64,000 bases of DNA, taken from the NCBI GenBank assembly GCA_945859605.1, contig OX243816.1, positions 1,825,577 through 1,889,576 of the forward strand, in the 5' to 3' direction. The DNA is from Lumbricus rubellus (lineage: Eukaryota; Annelida; Clitellata; Crassiclitellata; Lumbricidae). The position numbers were made by a program, and so were the translations under genes. Below the pieces are notes generated by a model. It worked only from the letters and a program-made list of their open reading frames with translations. It made no database searches and was not told the DNA's origin. Below are positions 57,120 through 64,000 of this stretch, piece by piece (within the stretch, counting starts at the first letter, position 1; each line of letters begins with the position of its first letter).

Positions 57120-58600
57120 CATGGGCGTCCGCAGGGGGGCGCAAGGGGGCGCAAGTGCGCCCCCCTGGATTTTTTGCATAGGCTATTTGCATAATAAATT
57201 TAGAATATTTAGTTATGATTATTGCAAAGTAAGTTTCAATGTGTTTATCGTTGCGTTCTACAAGTTGGACCTATGTCCTATTATAAATTTCTTTGGACGC
57301 AAAACATATACAGAGTTCTCTCATGGTAATATTGAAACTCATACTGTGACCCCAAATACGGCAAAAATGCATTCATTCGTGTCGCCTAATAGACAAGTAA
57401 TTGGTATCGTGTTCCCGTTAAGAGCCGCTCTTGTGTTGTTTCTGGCGATCACTGCGAGATAACAGATCCAGCTGGTGAAACGCGATTAGTCACACACACA
57501 CATACACACATATACACACACAAGAATATATAAAGAAACTTAATTGGCACTGGCTGGTACGACAGTGTCTATCTCTGACTAATAAATCAGTTTCTTCCCT
57601 CAGATGCCAGCCAAGAGCGAGTGTATCAGCGAGAGACAGAGGTGAAGAGAAAGAAGGGGATAGAGAGAAAAGGGAAGAGGAGGGAGAGAAGAGGAAACAT
57701 CACATCAAAGTTGATACTTGATATGGTGGTATATAATTCTATAGCTGTATAGTGTATATATATATTATATAGCTGTGTGTATATATATATATATATGTAT
57801 ACAGTGTGTCAGGGGAGGGAGAAGAATCATAGCTGTGAGCAGTGGAATACAGTCAATCTATCTATCTTGGGGAAGTTACGCCCTTGCTGACAGATTGATA
57901 TCCCAACTCCCAACACATGGGACAAAAGCTTCCCGCTCAAGGGAGAGAGCGATTGAGCGAATAACAATTTAGGAACGGAGTCAGGCAGTCAAGGGGTGTT
58001 TCGTTTCGGCTTGAAGTTGAGTTCTGTAATCGGCCAGACTTTAAACTAAATACCAGTAAAAGACGAAAAGCCTAGAGCGGGCACCGTAGAAAGGTCATTC
58101 GATACAGTACGATTATAAGGAGGGTATACGAACATGTTACATGCCAACATGGATGCATTCGTTCTGCAACCAGACTGACGACCGTTTATCAGGTCTCTGT
58201 ATAATTAATGAGTGTATGTAGGCCTATATCGTACTTCGGAAACAGTTTCCGTCAGCAAATTAAAGCGAATTCATGAAGTGATAAATCATTTTGGATACAA
58301 GAACCCAAACGATTGCAATTGTTATTTCAAGAGTAAGGTCAGATTTCAGTCACATACAATTTAACTAGGCTAGGCCTATCATAACAGTTTTGACAATTAA
58401 TGTCTAGGCTAGGCTATATGATTTTTGCGCATGCTGGGTTGAATGGGTTCCGTGACAGCAGATCGAGAGGGAGCCAGCGCAAAAGGAGTAAGCGTCGAAG
58501 GTGGAGTGAACGGTTGTTTTGACAACCTAGGCCTAATTAGCCCCGTAACAATTATATAAAAGTCTGCGCCCCTCTAGAAAAATTCCTGCGGACACCCATG
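57120..58600. mobile_element. DNA transposon with 8-bp target duplication (P- or hAT-like), 1.48 kb
   Basis: Ends CATGGGCGTCCGCAGG and, inverted, CCTGCGGACACCCATG (one mismatch), flanked by exact TTCAGATC duplications (57112-57119 and 58601-58608). Just inside the left end, GGGGGGCGCA and TGCGCCCCCC form a local hairpin. No transposase ORF is seen, so it is probably non-autonomous. It interrupts the non-LTR fragment's coding frame. Confidence 0.85.
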
Positions 58601-58729
58601 TTCAGATCCTCTCTGACGTTGTCCATCCAAGTCTTTGGTTGTCTTCCTCTGCTTCTCTCTCCTTCTATATGCCCGTGCAGGGCCGCGAGTGGTAGCCTAG
58701 TCTTTTTCCCTCCATGCGCTCCACATGAC

Positions 58730-58907
58730 TGTTGTATATTCACTGATTATTATTCAGATTTAATAATTCAACATTTACTGAATCAACGATCAAACAAATA
58801 GTCAACAGAACTCCGGATCCCCGGATGTTGCACAAGAACTGTGCGTTAAACTAAAGCAAGTAGGCCTACGTAAGTATGTCAACTTATTAAAAACATAATA
58901 TCCAACA
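58730..58907 (-). repeat. 3' LTR (element on minus strand)
   Basis: 178 bp. Compared with the other LTR it has an extra GGCCTA-type 6-mer near 58862 and lacks one T near 58899; I see no substitutions. Confidence 0.93.
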
Positions 58908-58918
58908 CCCTTCCGCTT
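58908..58918 (-). other. polypurine tract
   Basis: AAGCGGAAGGG on the minus strand directly abuts the 3' LTR, the position from which plus-strand DNA synthesis is primed. Confidence 0.75.
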
Positions 58919-58956
58919 AAAATATCAGCAATTGTAAAGCAAAACAGATAATATAT

Positions 58957-60135
58957 TTATATTTCCTCAATTAAACGTTCTGGACGTCTATGATCTCTTC
59001 CAGAACGACGAAGAATAAGGTTTGGTACGGTTCCTATGTCATCTGTCAAACGAGATTGGTACTTGGCATCCTGGTATTCCTTCTCAGGCGCCAGAACAAC
59101 TCTCGGTTCAATCACGCTTGGTAAATCCTGCATCCCGTATTCCAATCCAGGTGAATGCATCTGACCAGATATGTTGGTCTCAACTGTACCAGGAGTAATT
59201 AGTGTTTCTGGGATTGATTTGGTACCGACGGTAGACTGGAACTGATGCGGTGTCCAATTGAATTGATGGGAAACTGACGGTGTGTTGTTATGAAAACCAA
59301 TTGTCGGCTCTGGTTCTGATTGATCTTCCTCCATTCGTGTGATCAATTGGTCAATGTGTCGACGCCAAACTTTGGAACCAACCTGAACGCGATATGATAG
59401 TGGTCCGGTTTTCTGCAATATTGTTCCGTCAAGCCACTTTCCTTGATTCCGATAATCTCGTGCCCACACATGATCGCCCGAACGAAAAGTTCGATCCTTG
59501 GACATTGGGTTTGCTTGACCTTCTTGTGATTTGCGTACCCGGTCCTCTGGTCTGATGCGCAAGAAATCTAAAGGCATTTGTACTCGCCGGTTAAAAAGCA
59601 TTTGTGCCGGCGAAACACCAGTTGTCGCGTGTGCCGTATTGCGATAGGATAACAAGAATCGATGTACGCGATACATCAAAACTTCAAATGTCACTTCTTT
59701 TGTTCCCAGGACTTCCTTTAGAGTTCTGACAAAACGTTCTGCTTCACCGTTTGAGCGTGGATGATAAGGGGAGGTCTGTATGTGTTGTATGCCGAATCTT
59801 TTACAGAATTGCTGAAATTCACCACTGGTAAACTGTGTACCATTGTCCGAAACTATCTGTGAAGGCACTCCGAATCGGGCTATCAGGGATAGTAAAATGT
59901 GGACAGTCACCGCAGATGTCGCTGATTTTACTGGTATTGCTTCAGCCCACTTAGTCCGTGCATCCACGCAGACTAACCACATATGACCATGTGTTGGTCC
60001 GGCATAGTCAATATGTAACCGGTACCACGGCTTCTCAGGGAATTCCCATGGATGAACAGATGCTTGTGGTGCTTCTGCCTGAACCGATTGACAGTGTTGA
60101 CAGGTGCGGACAACTCTCTCGATTTCAATGTCCAT
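58957..60135 (-). CDS. retrotransposon integrase and C-terminal region
   Basis: 392-codon frame. It has the second half of the HHCC zinc module (CQHC), then the DDE core: Asp in LHIDYAGPTHG, Asp in VSDNGTQFTSGEF, Glu in SNGEAERFVRTLKE. A linker and a chromodomain-free C-terminus with VWARDYRNQGKWLDGTI (GPY/F-like region near SYRVQVGSKVWRRHIDQL) follow. The first half of the zinc module is in the upstream pol frame, shifted by one, so the two frames should be one polyprotein. A directly repeated TTCG at the junction (about 60150) looks like the causal 4-bp duplication. Confidence 0.92.
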   Translation of the reverse strand: MDIEIERVVRTCQHCQSVQAEAPQASVHPWEFPEKPWYRLHIDYAGPTHGHMWLVCVDARTKWAEAIPVKSATSAVTVHILLSLIARFGVPSQIVSDNGTQFTSGEFQQFCKRFGIQHIQTSPYHPRSNGEAERFVRTLKEVLGTKEVTFEVLMYRVHRFLLSYRNTAHATTGVSPAQMLFNRRVQMPLDFLRIRPEDRVRKSQEGQANPMSKDRTFRSGDHVWARDYRNQGKWLDGTILQKTGPLSYRVQVGSKVWRRHIDQLITRMEEDQSEPEPTIGFHNNTPSVSHQFNWTPHQFQSTVGTKSIPETLITPGTVETNISGQMHSPGLEYGMQDLPSVIEPRVVLAPEKEYQDAKYQSRLTDDIGTVPNLILRRSGRDHRRPERLIEEI

Positions 60136-62317
60136 ATTTGGCCACCAGACGAACGAACGTGCTCTTCATTCTTGTCATGCCTGGATGACCCTGATGAAGT
60201 TCTGTAAGGGTGTCACTTTGAATTGATCGTGGAATTATCATTCGGGATCCCCAACAAATACAGCCATCCTCGATAGATAGTTCTGTACGCCGAATGTAGA
60301 ACGCGTCCAGTGATGTAGGTCTATCCGCTGGCCAACTTCCTTCTAGGTAACGGCGTACGGTGGCTAAAGTTGCGTCCCTCTTAGTTTCCTCCGCCAGTCG
60401 CTTGTGGGAAAGTTCAGGTACACAGAGTTCATCGATATCAAAAATATCAACATCATCGTCTTCCGCCACCAATGGAAGTCTGGATAAACCATCAGCATTG
60501 CCGTGTTCTGAGGTGTTCTTATAGCGAATGTCATAAGAATATGCCATCAATGTCAATGCCCAGCGTTGAATTCGAGCTGAAGCGCGGTCTGGAATAGGTT
60601 TATCTGGACCAAATAGTGCTACTAATGGTTTGTGATCGGTTACCAACGTAAATCTTCGGCCATACAAATATTGCTTGAACTTAGAAACTCCGAATATTAT
60701 TCCGTAAGCTTCTTTCTCGATTTGGGCGTAATTACGTTGTGACGAATTTAATGTCTTCGAAGCGTAAGCAATTGGTCGTTCACTGCCATCAGGAAACGTA
60801 TGAAACAGTGACACCCCGACACCATAGCTGGATGCGTCAGCTGCGAGTCCAATCGGTAAACTAGGATCATAGTGGCACAAAATAGGAGGACTGGACAGGA
60901 TTCGCTTCAAAGTTTCAAAGGCTGTTCGTTGTTCATCACTCCACTGCCAACTGATATCCTTGCGTAGCAACTGATAGAGTGGTGAGCACAGCGTAGACAG
61001 GTCGTCCACAAACTTGCCGTAATAGTTAACCAATCCGAGAAATGCTCGTAATTGTCCAACATTACTCGGTTCCGGTGCGTTTATAATCGCTTTGATTGTA
61101 GATGGTGCGGTGTGCAAACCGTCTTCGTCAACCATGTGACTCAAATACTGTACTGATTTGGAAAGGAGCACACACTTGGTTAAACTCAATCGAACTCCAG
61201 CATCGAGAAATCGTTTAAACACCTGTCGTAATGTTTTCAAATGGGTATCCAGCGATTCCGATGCAATCAACACGTCATCCAACGAACACACGACTCCCGA
61301 AATTCCAGACGAAAGCTTGTCCATTATCCGCTGAAACTTTGCCGGTGCGGGACCAATGCCGAAGGGCATTCGTAAAAATCGATACAGTCCTTTTGGTGTA
61401 TTGATGACGAGCAGTTTCTGTGCATGGGTGTCGATTCGTATTTGATGATATGCCTCCGATAAGTCCAACTTTGTGAAATATTTGCACCGACCGAGTTTGG
61501 TGAACAGATCCTCCGTTCGTGGTAATGGATAATGTTCCGTGCGTAGTGCCCTGTTTACTGATACTTTGAAGTCACCACATATCCGGATCGCATCGGTGCT
61601 ACGTTTCGAAACGACCACTATTGGTGATGCATATTCTGAGATGTCGTCCTGGATTTTTTCTATTACCCCAGCTTGTTGCATTCGATTAAGTTCCATTTCG
61701 ACTTTATTTTCCAGTGCAAAAGGTATCCGTCTTGCAGGCCAAAATTTTCGAACATTGATATTCGGATCAATTTGCAAACTTACTTCTGTGTTTCTAATGC
61801 AACCAAGGGATCCGTCGAACAGAGATGAGAACTCCTGCACAATCTCTTTCACCATCTTGTCGTCGTTGACTTCGTTGATGTCAATCGGATTCCGGATCTC
61901 TCCCTCTCTGCGACATCGTCCAATATCGAGGTGCATACGATCCAACCACGTCCTTCCCAACAGCGACATGCGGTTGCTATCAACTACATATGATGGCATT
62001 GAATGATAATGTCTTCCATCAAAAGTGACTGTGGCTTCAAAATAGCCCAAAACTCTTAATTTATGACCACTGTATGATCTAAATTGTAGTTTTGTAGGTG
62101 TCAGGACCGGACATCCTATCGTTTGCCAGTCTTTTCGTGTAAGTAATGTGACACCCGTTCCTGTGTCGACCTCAAGTGTTACGTCCCTTCCGTCAAAAGA
62201 AAGATCAGCGAGAATCTTCGCGGCGGGATTGTTTTCAATTGTGCATACATAATTAAATTCTTCATTGGAAGACAATGACAATGATTCGTCACCCATCTCA
62301 ACTGGTTGTACTTTCAC
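60125..62317 (-). CDS. retrotransposon pol: protease, reverse transcriptase, RNase H
   Basis: About 730 codons. Aspartic protease active site VDTGTG (residues ~52-57); RT with LDLSEAYHQI, FGIGPAPAKFQ and the catalytic box CSLDDVLIAS (an L in place of the usual A/V/M before DD); RNase H of Ty3 type with AADASSYGVGVSL, EKEAYGIIFGVSKFKQYLYG and TDHKPL; then the start of the integrase zinc module (LHQGHPG). It follows gag in the same frame, separated only by TGA at 62318-62320. No ATG is near the start (the first codon is GTG), so expression would need readthrough or repair of that stop. Confidence 0.93.
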   Translation of the reverse strand: MKVQPVEMGDESLSLSSNEEFNYVCTIENNPAAKILADLSFDGRDVTLEVDTGTGVTLLTRKDWQTIGCPVLTPTKLQFRSYSGHKLRVLGYFEATVTFDGRHYHSMPSYVVDSNRMSLLGRTWLDRMHLDIGRCRREGEIRNPIDINEVNDDKMVKEIVQEFSSLFDGSLGCIRNTEVSLQIDPNINVRKFWPARRIPFALENKVEMELNRMQQAGVIEKIQDDISEYASPIVVVSKRSTDAIRICGDFKVSVNRALRTEHYPLPRTEDLFTKLGRCKYFTKLDLSEAYHQIRIDTHAQKLLVINTPKGLYRFLRMPFGIGPAPAKFQRIMDKLSSGISGVVCSLDDVLIASESLDTHLKTLRQVFKRFLDAGVRLSLTKCVLLSKSVQYLSHMVDEDGLHTAPSTIKAIINAPEPSNVGQLRAFLGLVNYYGKFVDDLSTLCSPLYQLLRKDISWQWSDEQRTAFETLKRILSSPPILCHYDPSLPIGLAADASSYGVGVSLFHTFPDGSERPIAYASKTLNSSQRNYAQIEKEAYGIIFGVSKFKQYLYGRRFTLVTDHKPLVALFGPDKPIPDRASARIQRWALTLMAYSYDIRYKNTSEHGNADGLSRLPLVAEDDDVDIFDIDELCVPELSHKRLAEETKRDATLATVRRYLEGSWPADRPTSLDAFYIRRTELSIEDGCICWGSRMIIPRSIQSDTLTELHQGHPGMTRMKSTFVRLVAKYGH

Positions 62318-63115
62318 TCAAGGTTTGTCTGCATTATTTCGCATTAGTCGGTCATGTCCTTTTCCCTTGGGTTTAGCACAAACAGGAGTTGTATGACCTA
62401 TTTTGGAACAATTGTAACAAGTGGCATTACGAAATTTACAGTAATCAGGATGGTGGTGATTTACCTTGCCACAGTGATGACACCGTCCTTGGAATGATTT
62501 GGCTGCTTGTCTTGATTTCCAATCGTCTGGTGCCACCGCACTAATTTCTGTAGGACAAGATGGCGTTGACGAAGAAGTCTGCAGCATAACGGATGTCTTC
62601 TCGGCTGCCTCAAATGACGCTGCGAATCTTACCACATTCTCGATTGTCAATTCTTGCTGTTGAAGGAGGTATTTTTGAATTTCGGCGTTCGACATTTCGC
62701 ACACAAACTGATCGCGTAGTCGTCCATTAACAGGTGATACAGAGTCATTTTCGAAATTGCATGTCAGTGATAGCTTCCTCAAGGCAGCCATGTAGTCCAC
62801 CGCTGTTTCTCCTCGTTGTTGACGACGTGTGTAAAAACGAAGTCGTTCTGCAATTTCCAAAGGACGTGGGTTCACTATGGTCTCGATTCTTCCTGCTATT
62901 TGACCAAATGTAGCATTCTCCACGTCCACCGGGTGAATGTCGCAATATTTATTGAATAAGCTAATACCCATTGTTCGGCACAAAATGGCCTTGCGCTTCA
63001 ACGCGTTGTTTTCTGAATCGTCAATACCTTCTTCGATGAAATAAAAATTCAACCGTTGTACGAAACGTTTCCATGTTTCCAAATTTGGATCAAAGTCCTT
63101 AATTTTTGCCGACAT
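62318..63115 (-). CDS. retrotransposon gag
   Basis: 265 residues from ATG at 63115. Helical capsid-like region (LETWKRFVQRLNFYFI, RDQFVCEMSNAEIQKYLL) followed by two zinc knuckles: CHHCGKVNHHHPDYC (one residue longer than the canonical spacing) and CYNCSKIGHTTPVC (canonical C-x2-C-x4-H-x4-C). Ends in TGA directly before the pol frame. Confidence 0.92.
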   Translation of the reverse strand: MSAKIKDFDPNLETWKRFVQRLNFYFIEEGIDDSENNALKRKAILCRTMGISLFNKYCDIHPVDVENATFGQIAGRIETIVNPRPLEIAERLRFYTRRQQRGETAVDYMAALRKLSLTCNFENDSVSPVNGRLRDQFVCEMSNAEIQKYLLQQQELTIENVVRFAASFEAAEKTSVMLQTSSSTPSCPTEISAVAPDDWKSRQAAKSFQGRCHHCGKVNHHHPDYCKFRNATCYNCSKIGHTTPVCAKPKGKGHDRLMRNNADKP

Positions 63116-63128
63116 TTCGAATTATTAT

Positions 63129-63139
63129 CCTCGTCGCCA
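63129..63139 (-). other. primer binding site, tRNA-Ser(GCU)-like
   Basis: TGGCGACGAGG on the minus strand, three bases inside the 5' LTR, is complementary to the 3' end of serine tRNA(GCU), whose acceptor stem begins GACGAGG. Priming by serine tRNA fits elements of the Mag lineage. Confidence 0.65.
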
Positions 63140-63142
63140 ATA

Positions 63143-63315
63143 TGTTGTATATTCACTGATTATTATTCAGATTTAATAATTCAACATTTACTGAATCAAC
63201 GATCAAACAAATAGTCAACAGAACTCCGGATCCCCGGATGTTGCACAAGAACTGTGCGTTAAACTAAAGCAAGTACGTAAGTATGTCAACTTATTAAAAA
63301 CATAATTATCCAACA
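63143..63315 (-). repeat. 5' LTR (element on minus strand)
   Basis: 173 bp, identical to the 3' LTR apart from two indels. Followed on the right by the ATGAC target duplication. Confidence 0.93.
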
Positions 63316-63447
63316 ATGACCGAACCATCTGAGCCGTCTTTTCCTGATTTTTTGCACTACCGCTTCTTCTGCGCCCAGCTTCTCTCTTGTCTTCTCGTTC
63401 CTGATTCTCTCTATCCTGCTCCTGCCTTTGATTCTCCTCAGCCAACC

Positions 63448-63484
63448 CATTTCAGCCACCAGCAATCTTCTGGTGGCTGAAATG
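63448..63484 (+). repeat. perfect 15-bp-stem hairpin at the edge of the nested block
   Basis: CATTTCAGCCACCAG, loop CAATCTT, CTGGTGGCTGAAATG, touching the CTAGTTTT boundary word. It could be a terminal structure of the inserted element or a small foldback. Confidence 0.8.
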
Positions 63485-64000
63485 CTAGTTTTGACAGCTA
63501 TTTATACACGATAAAATCATGACAATAACGGGTTCTGGGCGGAGCCCCAGCAACCAACGCATTTTTAAAGCTCTGTTGACCTCAACTGCAGCCCTTTTAA
63601 GGCTCTTTTTGACAGCTATTTATACACGATAAAATCATGACAATAACGGGTTCTGGGGCGGAGCCCCAGCCACCAACGCATTTTTAAAGCTCTGTTGACC
63701 TCAACTGGAGCCCTTTTAAGGCTCTTTTTGACAGCTATTTATGCTCGATAAAATCATGAAAAGAACGGGATCTGGGGCAGAGCCCCAGCCACCAACGCAT
63801 TTTTAGCTCTGCTGACCTCAACTGGAGCCATGTTTAGGCTCTTTTTTACAGCTATTTATGCAAGATAAAATCATGACAATAACGGGATCTGGGGCGGAGC
63901 CCCAGCCACCAACGCATTTTTAGCTCTGCTGACCTCAACTGGAGCCATGTTTTGGCTCTTTTTGACAGCCATAATTATATTTATGCAAGATAAAATCATG
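63485..64000 (+). repeat. ~118-bp tandem array, right part, runs off the window
   Basis: At least four units of 117-120 bp, each with ACGGGATCTGGGGCGGAGCC, CCAGCCACCAACGCATTTTT, GCTCTGCTGACCTCAACTGG and TTTTGACAGCTATTTATGC. The CTGGGGC-GGA-GCCCCAG core is a hairpin. The same family as 56680-56986. Confidence 0.92.

Larger units (their letters stand above)
58730..63315 (-). mobile_element. Ty3/gypsy-type LTR retrotransposon, full length and young
   Basis: A 4586-bp element with LTRs of 178 and 173 bp, exact 5-bp target duplication ATGAC (58725-58729 and 63316-63320), TGTTG...CAACA LTR ends, a tRNA primer site, a polypurine tract and gag, protease, RT, RNase H and integrase in Ty3 order. The LTRs differ only by a 6-bp and a 1-bp indel. 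Two coding breaks (an in-frame TGA between gag and pol, and a frameshift in the integrase zinc-binding region) make autonomous activity doubtful. Confidence 0.95.
56987..63492. mobile_element. nested insertion block within the 118-bp array
   Basis: The array word CTAGTTTT occurs at both edges (56987-56994 and 63485-63492) and array sequence resumes at 63485, so the block between was inserted with a possible 8-bp duplication. Its outermost layer is a minus-strand non-LTR retrotransposon C-terminus: HGHIEGERSRGRQPKTWMDN then, after removal of the inner element, DISMPRAKDLIRNRQVW and WRSHVKASSSSHD. It is split by the elements at 57120-58600 and 58730-63315. Confidence 0.75.

Overview
The window is animal nuclear DNA from a repeat-rich, intron-rich genome. 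The genes are metazoan (an L1-type cell adhesion molecule, FAM3, EXD1, MPLKIP, an ankyrin/SOCS-box protein, mitochondrial ribosomal protein L27). Introns are short to medium and full of minisatellites, CR1-like LINE tails, tRNA-derived SINEs and cut-and-paste transposons. A marine invertebrate is the best guess (the word TAGGCCTAC and LINE tails ending GCGCTATATAAAT recur), but the phylum cannot be fixed from sequence alone. All gene models were built by hand from splice consensus, phase agreement and family motifs. There is no transcript evidence.

Layout. 1-3737 (-): FAM3/ILEI-domain gene with an N-terminal membrane anchor; its 3' end runs off the left edge. 5822-7366 (-): MRPL27, complete in three exons. 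8472-8936 (+): two candidate exons of an unresolved gene. 10344-11732 (+): two 3' exons of an ankyrin-repeat SOCS-box protein with clear BC and Cul5 boxes. 11733-18319: gene-poor, with a small dispersed motif family and minisatellites. 18320-20095 (-): MPLKIP (TTDN1) homologue in three exons, with five helically phased RFX-type half-sites just past its stop. 21605-28833 (+): EXD1 homologue in seven exons whose last exon adds a very long heptad-repeat tail. 30528-54864 (-): an L1CAM/neuroglian gene in 23 coding exons (1306 codons, all phases agree; six Ig, five FNIII, TM) with an unusual cytoplasmic tail; its introns hold hAT-like and piggyBac-like elements, several LINE fragments, a SINE and many minisatellites. 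56500-64000: nested transposons. A ~118-bp hairpin-bearing tandem array was invaded by a non-LTR retrotransposon fragment, which was then invaded by an 8-bp-TSD DNA element and by a young Ty3/gypsy-type LTR retrotransposon.

The protein-coding genes have no evident common pathway and look like an ordinary chromosomal neighbourhood. The most unusual items are the EXD1 protein (degenerate exonuclease site plus about 48 E-K-x-x-x-x-x heptads), the L1CAM tail that lacks a recognisable FIGQY ankyrin motif but ends in a PDZ ligand, a tRNA-SINE whose 3' end copies the last codons and tail of a resident LINE, and an inverted repeat that encloses a FAM3 exon.
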